Shown here piece after piece: positions 11,575 through 22,869 of a DNA stretch of 64,000 nt. The stretch comes from Centrapalus pauciflorus. Taxonomy: Eukaryota; Streptophyta; Magnoliopsida; Asterales; Asteraceae. The translations under genes were made by a program, and so were the position numbers. The number at the start of each line of letters is the position of its first letter. Within the stretch, counting starts at the first letter, position 1. The stretch lies in the NCBI GenBank assembly GCA_020465985.1, contig JAANYP010007579.1, forward strand, positions 620,001 to 684,000, written 5' to 3'. The notes beneath the pieces were generated by a model. The model was not told the origin of the DNA. It ran no database searches and saw nothing but the letters and a program-made list of their open reading frames with translations.

Positions 11575-13867
11575 ATGGACCACCAACCACTTCTCTCCGA
11601 CGACAACACACTCAAACAGCCACCGCTACATGACGGTGGCGTTGAAATTAACGGAGTTGGAGATTTTTGTAGGGAGTTTTATGGCGAGTCTAAAAGACTC
11701 TGGTATCTGGCCGGACCTGCCATCTTCACCTCCTTTTGCCAGTACACCATCGGCGCCACCACCCAACTCTTCGCCGGACAACTAGGGACCATCCAACTCG
11801 CTGCCGTGTCCGTCGAGAACTCTGTCATTGGCGGCTTCTCTTACTCCGTCTTGGTATATATATACAATACCCACCTAGCTACCTAGTGTACATGCAAATA
11901 TATTCATCGATCTAACGTACAATTCAAATGATCGATCGACTTTTAATTATTAATTTATCCTTAATTGATAGAATATAATATATATATATATGTAGCTTGG
12001 GATGGGAAGTGCTCTGGAGACACTATGTGGCCAAGCCTATGGCGCCGGAAAGATGGAAATGCTCGGAATATACCTGCAAAGATCATGGATCGTCCTCAAC
12101 ACCACTGCCATGCTTCTAATGCTCGCCTTCATATTTGGCGTTTCACTCCTCCGCCTGCTGGGCCAAACAGACACAATAGCCGTGGCTGCCGGAAGCTTTT
12201 CCGTTTATATGATACCGCAGTTGTTTGCTTACGCCATCGTCATTCCGATAGCCAAGTTCTTACAAGCACAAAGCAATATCTTGCCCATGGCCTTGATTGC
12301 TTTGGTGGCGGTGGTATGCCACGTGTTTATGAGCTGGGTGTTTATAGTGAAGCTCGGGTGGGGTCTAGCGGGTGCAGCCATGGTTCTTGATGGGTCGTGG
12401 TGGTTCATAGCATTGGCTCAGGTGACGTACGTTTTATGGGGGTCGTGCGGTCAAGCTTGGTCTGGTTTTTCGTGGAAGGCTTTTAGTAATCTCAGGGGAT
12501 TTCTTCATCTTTCTTTTACCTCGGCGGTAATGTTTTGGTAAGAATTATTTTAATCAATACATATATAATTCCATTTCATATTTTAGGTGATTAATTTCAT
12601 GAAATTTTTTATTTTTGATAGTTAAAATTCAGAATAAACAAAATCTTATCACCAATTAATATACAATATGTATATTAACTTGTTAATTATTTGCAGCTTG
12701 GAGACTTGGTATACACTGTCGTTGGTTCTGTTTGCGGGCTACTTTGAGAATCCAGAAACGTGTGTCGATGCATTATCTGTTTGGTACATACTTACTAAAT
12801 CCATCGATCATCAGTGAACTAAAAATTAAGTGAAAATTAATCTAACCATATATATATATATCTATATATTAATTAATTGCAGTATTAACATATTAGGATG
12901 GGTGGGTACGATTTCTTTAGGACTCAATGTATCCGTAAGGTTAGTTTGTATATCGATCCAACAACGACATTCCTGATTTAGCAACACTATACATGTGTCA
13001 TTAATTAATTTCTGACAAATTAATTAAGCTACCTCGATCATTCTCTTTCTCTAGTGTAAGGGTATCAAATGAACTCGGATACGGAAGGCCAAGAGCTGCG
13101 CGGTTCTCAGTGATAGTCGTAGCCCTAACATCACTCGTAACAGGACTCTTCGTCACAACGGTTCTTCTAGTGTATAGAAAACAATACCCTGCCTTTTTTA
13201 CCAACAGTCAAGATGTAATGCAACTCTTAGATGAACTCACTTTATTACTCGGAGCCAGTATCATTGTATACTGCCTGCAGTTCGCTCTTTCTGGTACGTA
13301 ATTAATTAACCTGCCAATATCGACCGATAATATATCAGCCGTGACATTCATCATCGTATATTAATATTAATGGCAGGGGTGGCGATTGGAGCAGGGTGGC
13401 AAACCGTGGTTGCGTATATGAACTTTGGGTCGTATTTCTTTTTCGGCATACCTTTGGGCCTTTTGCTGGGGTTCAGATTTGATATGGGTGTCAAGGTTAC
13501 GTCTCATAACTAAATCAAGATTAACGAAATACCGTTTGGTCACGCGTACTAATATCGATCTTTCTCAAACTCAGGGTATATGGTACGGAATGGTTGCAGG
13601 AGCAAGCATGAGATGTTGCCTCTTGCTTATAATGGTGTCTCGAACAAACTGGAAAGAAGAGGTTACAATTTGAACTTCAACTTGATTTTTCTTCGATCAC
13701 AAGGATTAAACTAGCTTGATAAGAAACAAGTTTTCGTTACGTTTAAAATGCAGGCAAATGATGCCATACACAGGATCAATGAATGGGGAGGCGACGACAA
13801 CCACATCCAAGCCAAACAGGAAGAAAGAATTGTCCACGAAACCATTGGTACGAAATCGTATCCTTGA
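11575..13867 (+). CDS. MATE efflux transporter (DETOXIFICATION family, DTX33/34/35-like)
   Basis: A proton-coupled multidrug/flavonoid-type antiporter of a plant membrane (vacuolar or plasma membrane). Eight exons join in frame: 11575-11853, 11996-12537, 12697-12783, 12883-12939, 13055-13293, 13377-13495, 13575-13661, 13754-13867. All introns are GT-AG, giving 507 aa, the usual MATE size. Diagnostic stretches: ESKRLWYLAGPAIF (about residue 40) entering helix 1, FAGQLGTIQLAAVSVENS, LGMGSALETLCGQAYGAG right after intron 1, WMIPQLFAYA-like YMIPQLFAYA in helix 4, SVRVSNELGYGRP (about 320-332), GVAIGAGWQTVVAYMN, and the C-terminal RTNWKEE...INEWGG typical of the DTX27-41 clade. The variant GYGRP replaces the common GAGN. 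Substrate cannot be read from sequence. Start chosen as the first ATG giving the short polar N-terminal tail. Confidence 0.93.
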
Positions 13868-14767
13868 CTTGAACCTATAGCAAATCCGAACATTACTTTG
13901 TATAGTACGGTGTATCAGATCATCTTACTACTGAACTTAAATATAATCAATAATAATAATATTTGTTCATGGAAAATTATTTGTAAACAGCAAACCTAAG
14001 CACCATGAATATTGAATAGTTTACCTTGGTGTAAATGTTCTCATTGACAGAAATATTTGAATAGTAAACCGGATCAACCATATTACTAAATTATTAAGAT
14101 ACATTGTAAAATAAATAATACCTGAATCAATTGATATCGTCTTCTTTATGCGGAAACCTGATGACAAACGAAGAGGGTTACGAGAGTCTTCCTCACCCAA
14201 AGGCTTAATGTTTTAGACCGAACAACATATATCTGATAGATGGAGATTAGGGGTCTTAAAGTTGCTTTGGGGTATTAGGGACCATCGGTATATATAGACA
14301 GAATATTAATGTTACCATCAAACCCTAAAACTCAATAGTATTATATATTAAATAATAACTTAATAAGTGAATTAAGATAAAGTCTGATAATATAAACATA
14401 TAAGTCCATTCAAATACAAATTTCAATACAAAATGTAACGTGAAAGCCCAATCTTGAACGCAAACCCAGTTAAACCCATCTACCGTGACTTGTTAGTTGT
14501 TACTTGGAACTTGGAAGATGTTTACTTATTGGGCTGGGCTGGCTATGAAGCTCAAATCCTGAAATATTTGCAAGTTGTCTGACCAATGGATAAATATTTG
14601 CAATCGATTATTCTTATTTTAGTCCGTGGTTCATAAGTACCATTTTATTTTTTTTCAAATAACTTTAATATATTGTATTTATTTTACACAATCAACATTT
14701 TTTCTTATCAAATATAATAAAATTCTATTCTTATTGTTTTTTAAATAATTAAGATTTTGATAATAAA
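13868..14767. other. 3' flank of the MATE gene, no gene seen
   Basis: AT-rich. The first ~200 bp probably hold the 3' UTR, with several AATAAT/ATAATAA signals near 13945-13960. No sustained frame, inverted repeat or repeat family was recognised up to the hAT element at 14776. Confidence 0.5.
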
Positions 14768-14775
14768 AAACAAAC

Positions 14776-15301
14776 TAGAGACGTGTATGGTTCAGTCGAA
14801 ACTGACCAAACCGCTTGGTACTTTATAAATGACTAGTCGGTTTGGTAAATTTGTAAACCGAGAATTCGGTTTGGTTTGTGGTTTAGGAAGTAAAACCGGC
14901 CAAATAAACCATACTGATATATATATATAACACAATTTTTTATCATTGTATCTAATTAAATTGATTGTCAATATAATTATAACCTTAAGTGTTTGAATGA
15001 ACACTTTTTTCTTTTAAATTTGAATATTTGAGTTTAAGAAAATAAATTTACTTATCATTTGATAAGAAATATGTTAAAAATATTTATTTTTAGATATAAA
15101 CTTTATTATTAGTTATACGTAATTTAATAATCAATAAATACATTGTTAAAGAAAGATAAAAAGAAATTATTCAAACCGAAAAATCAGACGAACCAAACAG
15201 GTTTTATTGATTTTGCTGATTTGGTTTGTAGAAAACAATGACCAGTTTAGTTTGACAAAATATCAAATTACGGATACTGATTTGACTAAATTTGATGCCT
15301 A
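14776..15301. mobile_element. hAT-type non-autonomous element, 526 bp
   Basis: Bounded by TAGAGACG... and ...GATGCCTA and flanked by a perfect 8-bp duplication AAACAAAC (14768-14775, 15302-15309). Both subterminal regions are dense in GGTTTGG / CCAAAC motifs, a usual feature of hAT ends and shared with the element at 32656-33644. No coding sequence. The duplication is low in complexity and the terminal repeats pair weakly, so this is less certain than the other hAT calls. Confidence 0.6.
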
Positions 15302-15758
15302 AAACAAACACAAGTTAAATATTTAAATTCCAAAAATTGAAGCTTCTTTGTATATAAACAAACAAAGGGGTAAGTATTTCCAAGAAAGTGGGTAGTTGTA
15401 TGAAATTTTTAGATGGACACGTATAGTGCCTTGGAAAGAAGACACGTGGTACGTGAAGCTCCTCGATAAAAGATGAGTCGTGCGTAGAATGTTACACGTG
15501 TGTTGGTGACTTGGTGGTCATGTTCATTTCAAAAAGAAACCGCTGAATAAAATGAATAAATACTTGTTTGTTGGGTCTCAATATTCCATTTATACTTTCA
15601 TATTTTTCCGAAGATTTTAGTTCTTACCATCAATTTTATACCTAGAGCTCTCTCGTAGCTAATCTCTCTCTCACACACTCTCTCTTTCGTAAATAGATAT
15701 TAAGTTTACTCACTTTATGATGTATCGTTAATTTTTAAAAAAATGTGAATGTGACAAT

Positions 15759-15975
15759 TAGGGGTGACAATTTTGACCCAACGGACCAAACGCGCCGCAT
15801 GTTTAAATTGACTTGTAGTATAAAAGCTAAGCTTGATCATAAGTTTTTTCTAATAAAAAATTTATAAAATTGTGGATTAAACAAATTGTTTTTTGAAAAA
15901 AAATTTCAAATTTATGACTTTTGGTCGTCAATTTGTTTGACATGCTTGCTTGAATGAGCTGAAATTGCCACCCAT
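15759..15975. mobile_element. hAT MITE family A, copy 3
   Basis: Starts TAGGGGTGACAATTTTGACC and ends GAAATTGCCACCCAT. It carries the internal TTGACTTGTAGTATAAAAGC block and TTTTGGTCGTCAATTTG near the right. Flanks GTGACAAT / ATGACAAT are an 8-bp duplication with one mismatch. 217 bp. Confidence 0.8.
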
Positions 15976-15983
15976 ATGACAAT

Positions 15984-18900
15984 GATTGAAAGGTGTATGT
16001 ATTAGAATATCTTTATATATAAAGCATGCAATCCATAATTTATTAATTTTTGACTAAATTCTTTTTAAAAGAAGTTGAAGTAGAAGGTGTGGACATCTTT
16101 TCATCTCTCTATCCATTTAACCATATAAGCTTTTCTTATTCTATTTTTTCTATCTTTTATGCCTCAATGAAACCACTGTAGTGGTCATATTTGATATTTC
16201 TATTTCTGTACACTACAAATAGTTTTTTAATATAAAAATAAAAGAAAGAGAGAAAAATAAGAAAGAAAGAGAAATGATAAATAAGGAGAAAATGAACGTT
16301 TGAATGTTTGATTGCATCTTTTTACTAGTGCGTTTTTCATCGGGATAAAAGATTAGGATTGTTGTAATAAGCTAATAATTTCGCTTTTAACGCAAAACCA
16401 AATACTCTAGTTTACTTTTGGCCCTAAACATTCTTTTAGTTTCCGGTTTAAAATTAATTATTTTTATTATTACTTTACGTTGCTGTAACAATCTAAACAT
16501 ATTTTATTGTTGTTGATTTATATATTTATAAATTAAATTTATTATTATTATTGTTATTATTATTATTTGTATATTAATTTAAATTATATATCTAAGTATT
16601 TCAAACTTACATTTTATAAAAATATTTAGTTTTTTATTAACTTCTATTTATAAAATGCATCTCTCCATCTATATATTTAATTTGTTTATCCTCATTTTCT
16701 GTTATACATTTGTCTTTGTATGTTATTCAATTATTTTACTTTTGAATGTATGTGTATGTATGCCTTTATATATTCATTATTAAATACTACAAAATATTAC
16801 TTTTTAAACTTTTAAATAGAATATATTTTATATCAACATAAATCAAAGTCTAACATGATTTCTTGAACATAAATTTATATTTCTAATCCACATAAATCAA
16901 AATTCCAACTCACATATTATTATTATACAAAAGTTTAAAAATCTTTCAAAATTGTATGTATTTTAAAACAATAATTTTTTTAAACATACTCCATATAATA
17001 CATGGGAAAATAAACTAGTTTACTTATTGCTTAAAATTAATTAAATAAAGTTTAAAGTTGAGTAATTAAAAAGATAATAAGATAAAAGGCATGGTCATTT
17101 TTGTTTTTAATTAAATCATCTAATAATTAATATTTTCTTATTATACTAATTTAAAATTTTATTATTATAAGTAGATATATAATTTAAATAAATTATTTAA
17201 AGCAAGTAATAAAAAATTTTAATTTCCTAAACATATATCATAATTTCTTAATATAAAAAGGAGTTAAAAAGTATAGATAAATTGCATGGACCAATACCAA
17301 ACTTACTTTTGAATCATAGGGGTCAAAATTATAATAATGAAAAGGGTAAATTTGTCATTTTAGAAAATTTAACATCCCAACTAACTGGACAAGGACCATT
17401 TGTGCAAGTAAACAATGTTTTGAGAAACCATTTATGTAACTTTTAAAGTTGAAGGAGCAGTTCCATAAATTTTAACAAACCACGGGACCGTTTATGTGAT
17501 TTACTCTAAAAATGATCAGGTTTAGAGATCAAAGCCTCAAAGGGTTCCCTGCTTGAGTCATTTCCCATCCCTGGTTTTTAAACCAAGGATTTTCCATCCA
17601 ATATTTCTCCCCTGTAAACTCATGGACCCTCAGATTTTCCAACAGGGATGCATTTAAAAAAAAAAAAAAAAAAAAAAAAAGGCCTAACAACATTTCATCG
17701 AAGGGTTTTTATACCAATCGTCTTCGTTTGGGCCTTAATTGGACTTTGTTATAACGGGTCTTGCGATATGGAAGTTGGGTCCAAGATTTGCTTTACTTGG
17801 TATGGACTTAACTAGTTTGATCTTTTAAGAATATGAAAACGATGATTTGTAAAAAAAGTATAAATGCGAGGAAATAAAAGGAGAAAAGGTATGTTGTATT
17901 CACACCACCATTAAGAAACTATATGTACATCAAATAACATTATTGATTACTCCATGCTTGCCTTTCAAACACCAAGTCCGTCGTTACATACTGAATTTTT
18001 CCTGATCGAAAAACAAGAAGAACTCCGTTGAATTCCTAGACAGGTTTATCTAACTTTTGCAGTAAAACTGCTTATGCTGTTGTATACTCGAATATGTTTT
18101 AAGAGAATCGTGTCAAACACGAACCTCAAATTTCCTTTTCCGTATTGTAATTTCTTTTCAGTTTGTTATTTCAATTTCGTTGTTATTTACATTTCTGTTA
18201 TTTATTTTCGTATTGTAATTTAAATTAAAAAATAAATATTTTCGTTTAAATTATTATATTTTATAATTGGTATCAAAACTTTATTCCTACAATTTACACA
18301 TGGACGAACCATATTCGAAGCTCTAATCAAACAAGATGATCCAGATCTGTTCGTTTGAAGATATGTTCTAGATTTGTTCCTTCAAACCTGCATCTGCTTG
18401 AAGAGTATCGATAGGCAACTAATGCATTAATGTTCTTCAAATCAAACCTAATTTCTACGTTTGGATCCAAACCATACTCAACAAATCATAATTGATTTCT
18501 GATGGTCACCTCTCCTTTCGTCGTTATCTATTCGTTTGATCACACGAATCCTCTCCAAATCAAATACAACAAACAAACTCGAACATATCCAAAATAACTA
18601 ACACAAACCTATACTCTTGAGTGATAAAGCAGGGAGAGCAACGGTGGAAGAGGATGGATGGAGAGCAGTGACGGTGGCGTGGGGAGAGAGAAATGTTGAT
18701 CGGAATAGAATGAGAGTAGAAGCTTTGTTCTCTCTCTAAAATACAAACACGTTTAATAATTCAATTAAATATTTTATAAATTATTCAAATTATAAAGCAT
18801 TTTGGATTTTTTAAAATTTAATAAAAAAGAAAGTTTATTACCTAAATTAATAATATTATCAATGGCAAAATGATCACCTTTATAAAAAAAATAAATTATT

Positions 18901-19077
18901 GGTCAAAGGCAAAGAAAAGGACTTAATTATAGGTAACGTAATTGTAATTTGGACGTGAATTGAACAGATTATTAATTTATATATAACCACATGAATGAAA
19001 GTGCAATTTACCCTTGATTTTAATTGTCTGTTTAAAATATGATGATTTTCAATCTCACTCCTTCCGGTGCACCTTGC
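15984..19077. other. Intergenic, AT-rich
   Basis: Mostly A+T with no supported gene. It contains a possible Mutator-like remnant (17274-17511), an A25 run (17656-17680), and a right-end fragment near 16370-16420 (TTTTAACGCAAAACCAAA) resembling the Harbinger MITE at 30932-31305. A GC-richer patch at 18620-18730 (GGTGGAAGAGGATGG, GTGACGGTGGCGTGG) looks like untranslated leader or a gene scrap but has no frame I can assign. Confidence 0.5.
17274..17511. mobile_element. Possible small Mutator-like element
   Basis: Left end AGATAAATTGCATGGACC and right end GGGACCGTTTATGTGATTTACTCT are inverted relatives (AGAGTAAATCACATAAACGG read backwards). Flanks AAAAAGTAT / AAAAATGAT would be a 9-bp duplication with two mismatches, which in A-rich DNA is weak support. 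Confidence 0.35.
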
Positions 19078-19085
19078 GTTCAATA

Positions 19086-19524
19086 CAGTGGCGGATCCAG
19101 AAATTTTAGTTTTCGGTGTCACTTTTTTGAGTAAATTTAATACTTAAATTTTAAAAAAAAAATTCTAAGACGAATCGGGTCACTGGAATGGACTGCCAAC
19201 ACAAATTTAACAAATAACAACATTTTTGGGGGGGTTTTTTTTTAAGATTTTGGCTGAGTATTTGCTTTTTCTTTTAAAATTCTATTGTGTTTTTTTTTCT
19301 TTTAAATTTTTATGATTAAAAATCAGTAATATTTCAATAAATGTGAGTAATAAAAACAAAAAATATAAATTATATATGTGTATAATACGTTTACATATTT
19401 TTCGTAGGTGTCACTCAACAAAAATCGCAGGTGTCACTCAAATTTTGATACACACGTAACTAAGTATTTTGAAAATTTATCGGTGTCGAGTGACACCCAT
19501 AAATATAAACTACATCCGCCCCTG
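19086..19524. mobile_element. hAT-like MITE with CAGTGGCGGATCC terminus
   Basis: Begins CAGTGGCGGATCCAG and ends CATCCGCCCCTG, the inverted terminal form of a very common dicot MITE type. Flanks GTTCAATA / GGTCAATA are an 8-bp duplication with one mismatch. The right part holds three near-repeats of GGTGTCACTCAA. 439 bp, no coding potential. Confidence 0.75.
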
Positions 19525-19559
19525 GGTCAATATAATCTTTTTGTTATCATCATTATATA

Positions 19560-19779
19560 GGGGTTTCAATGGAGAACCTCTATGCATCGAATAACTTTAG
19601 AAAACCACAATGCATCGCTAGAAAATCGTAGTGCATCACGTAGAAATCGATGCATCATGCAGAAATTTGATGCATCACGTGAAAATAATGATGCATCACA
19701 AGGGAATTGTGATGCATTTGTGGTGGTGCATTCTTCAATATTCTTCGATTCATGGAGATTTCTCCGTTAAACCCATCTC
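19560..19779. mobile_element. GATGCATCA-type element of the TATAG/GGTTC family, copy outside a TA tract
   Basis: Starts GGGGTTTCAATGGAGAACC and ends ...GAGATTTCTCCGTTAAACCC, an inverted terminal pair. The interior repeats a GATGCATCA motif about every 20 bases (seven to eight times). It is ~85% identical by eye to 32083-32305. Here the flanks are a perfect 10-bp direct repeat TCATTATATA (19550-19559 and 19780-19789) instead of a long TA tract, so this copy shows what the insertion target looked like. Confidence 0.65.
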
Positions 19780-19789
19780 TCATTATATA

Positions 19790-20646
19790 TTTACCATTTT
19801 AAAATTATAATTTTATTTCAGTATCTAAAAATGCTAAGTGACATTGTGTCATCGGTTTAAGCACTTCAAAACCAAATTAGAATGTTGTGTAAAAAAGAAA
19901 CCAACACTACTATACGTATACCACATCTCGTGATATTTACTAATCGTACACTTCCTATTTTATATGTTTTTTATGTTAACAATGCGGACCTAGTTAATAA
20001 ACTTAATCTTTATATTAAGAGAATGTGTGTTTGGTTAGCAAGAAGCGGTGTACTGTTAGAATAGCCCAAAAGAAATTAACCATCCAATAAGATTGTATAT
20101 TGATTTTTAAGTAAAAATAGCTTTTTCGTCTTTATTTATACTTGGTATTATTTTAGGTGACAGATAAAGACCCGTCACATGGGTTGGTGTTTTCATTAAA
20201 CTATATATGGGTCATAACTATTTTACCAATCACTTTCAATTGATTTAATTCTAATTTTACAATCTAAAATTAAATTAAATGAGTTGTTTGATCCCATTGG
20301 ATATGATTCATGCTCGTTTAAAAATTACAATTAAAAATTATCAACGGGGTTTAAATAATGTGTAATACTTGACAACCGGTTTCAACAATTAAAATTTATT
20401 CCACGTAGGATTAATAACCGGTTTCAACTGCTTACCCATTGATAAAACTTTGATTTACTGATTTTTAGTTAGTTCTTAATCATAAAAAAGTTCAAAATAG
20501 ATCAAAATTCTATTTCAATTCCACTGAATTCTATTCCACGATCAAACGCAACGTTAATCTTTTTTTGGTAATAATAATATGAAAGAATAAAAATAAAAAT
20601 AGGAGGCATGTATCAAATACAGTTTGATCTAACTATCAGGAGACTC
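19790..20646. other. Intergenic between repeat cluster and NPH3 gene
   Basis: AT-rich, no gene. The pair CAACCGGTTTCAA / AACCGGTTTCAACTG near 20373 and 20417 is a short direct repeat. Bases ~20570-20646 are the likely 3' UTR of the minus-strand NPH3 gene. Confidence 0.45.
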
Positions 20647-22869
20647 CTATTCACAGTTTACATTTATAGGGCCTTGATTTTGGTTTCCGCTACGGTTCAT
20701 CAACCACAACTTACCGAGCATCGTTCGTCTAGGCCGACTAGCAACCAAACAACCTTGTTTCACCTTCGAACAACCATCGTCTGAATCATTGCCTTTACCT
20801 ACTGCTAGTTTCATCCTTGAACTACAATTGCCCGGGTTTCCTGACTTGACCCACTGCTCGTCTGGTTGCAGTGCGCTTGTGTCGGTGGTTTGAGAAACTG
20901 GTGGGCTTGGTGCAGCACCTAATAGTGCCTTGATGTTGCTGGGAAGCTCGGTCAGGCGGCCATTAGCCACCGCATTTCGAGCCTGTTCAAAGAACAGGAT
21001 TTGTACCACTACCCGTAATGGCAACAACTCGTTTTGTGCTGCATGCATGCATACTTCGAATGAGAGTTTTTTGCAGTCAAGTGTTCGACAAAGATGCTTC
21101 CTTTCGCTCTTGTTTAGATCCGGGTGCGACTGCCAACCAAATAGTCACGATTTCCAACATCAAAAGCATACTCTTATCGATTATCAAAATCTCAACTGAT
21201 CCTAACTTAAAGGTCAAAATTCAAGAAATGACTAACTATTACTTGAATTAGTTAAAATTAAATATCCAATTACCTTGAGATATACGTCAATGGCTCGGTA
21301 AAGATCATCATGATTCACCCGGGCAACTTGAGGAATCGCTTCAGTTAAAGCTATGAACTTTGACAATGGCACATTCATGTCCCTGCCAATCTCTTGCAGA
21401 TATCCATCTACAAGCTTTGCAACTTTGATCATGGAACCGTTTAATGCCAAAGATGACGATCTGCCGCTCTCTTGGAACTCACAATTGCCATTTTCTGCTG
21501 TTGGCAATGTTTTTTGAGGAGTTGTCTGTTGACTTTGTCTTTGTAACATAAACTGCTCCAAAATGTTCAAAACTATGTCAAGATCGTATATTGTATCGCT
21601 ATCATTTGATATAGACGGAATCATCAAATCGCAAACTTTAGCTTCATCCAATTGTAGAGAAACCCTTGTTGCCAATTCCATTCTTGAAGAACCCGAAGCT
21701 CTAAGAATGTTTGCTGCCTTCAATAGTTTCAGCAAAAAGCTACAAGAGACTGCATTCGTTTCCGTTGGGAGCAACGTAATTATCGATTCGAGTAGCAGCC
21801 TGCTACTTGAATTTGAAGAATCCGTTTCAACATTCTTCATACCCAATCCTGTTTCAAGATTTCTTGAAATTTTTGGCAGCCATTTTGAAGTGTAAATCCT
21901 TAACGCATCACCTAAAAGAATCGCAGGAACTTTTCCTTCCGATTTAAGGGCTGACATGATTCTCCAATAAACATCAATCTGTAACTCCGAAAGATCTTCA
22001 CCCCACCATCCTTTGTTTGTATCAATGTCTTCCCTGTCTCTGTTTTTACTCAAATGGCTATGCGATAAGCTAACCTTTGAAGGGTTAGAAAGAACTTTCG
22101 ACACCACTGATTCTATACACCGGTTTGTAATCCCTAATTCCTCTGACCATAATTGAAATGTCTTTGTGGTTTGAAGAGTTAAAATGCAATCCTTCCAACC
22201 ATTGAGAATGCAAGAGTTAAAGAACAATTCAAGCTTGTTAACTAAATTTCCTTTCTCGACAGCTTCTGTCATTTGAAGGTATGTGGCTGCACAGAGAGCT
22301 GATACGATATTATAGGCACCAAGAGTGATGGTGATTCCATAGCAGAACTTTGTGCATAATTCGAAAGCCTCACAGCCTCCTGGGAAATCAGGGATTTCGA
22401 TTGTTTGAAGTTGAGAGGATTCAGGGATCTCACAACACTCTTTTTGCAACTTCAAACATTTTGACAGAAGCGGAAACTGAAGGTGGAAAGCACAAAGTTA
22501 AAACAGAGGATCATTAAACAAAAATCTTGAAATCTACCCAAAAGCCCGATAATTTCAACTACCCTTTGGGTAATCAACGTAAAAATGATGAATTTAATAA
22601 TAATAATAATAATAAAATCACCTTGTGAAGCAAATATCTTGCTTCATTCACTTGGATTACAATATCGCAACGAACTTCTGAGGAAACGGACCTGGAAGCA
22701 GAGCATGAAATTAGATTTTATTAAGCGAGTCAAATCAAAACCAAGAATCGACACAAACACAATGTTTTGGTTTTAATTTGAACAAACAGAGTACAGATTC
22801 TGATGCTCACCTCACACCATTTGTAGTGTAGAAAGTATCAGGGCGACAGCCAAGTTTCATAAACTTCAT
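20647..22869 (-). CDS. BTB/POZ and NPH3 domain protein (NRL family, At1g67900-like)
   Basis: Plant-specific NPH3/RPT2-like protein, expected to be a substrate adaptor of a CUL3 ubiquitin ligase acting at the plasma membrane in phototropic or auxin signalling. Four exons on the minus strand join in frame: 22811-22869, 22622-22691, 21274-22476, 20647-21129 (604 aa), all with GT-AG introns. The N-terminus MKFMKLGCRPDTFYT is the family signature. The BTB domain runs from SVSSEVRCDIVIQV through HKFPLLSKC, IPDFPGGCEAFELCTKFCYG and AATYLQMTE (about residues 21-115). The NPH3 domain includes GWWGEDLSEL, RLLLESIITLLP, CSFLLKLLKAANIL, DGYLQEI and the conserved-tyrosine segment DDLYRAIDVYLK ending exon 3 (~residue 444). 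The last exon opens with HPDLNKSERKHLC and holds MHAAQNELLPLRVVVQILFFEQAR. A basic C-terminal stretch (RPRRTMLGKLW) suits membrane association. Very secure. Confidence 0.94.

Noticed and set aside
11965..12390. Plus-strand frame of 141 codons overlapping the MATE gene
   Set aside because: Out-of-frame shadow of MATE exon 2; the frame of exon 2 encodes the conserved LGMGSALETLCGQ region.
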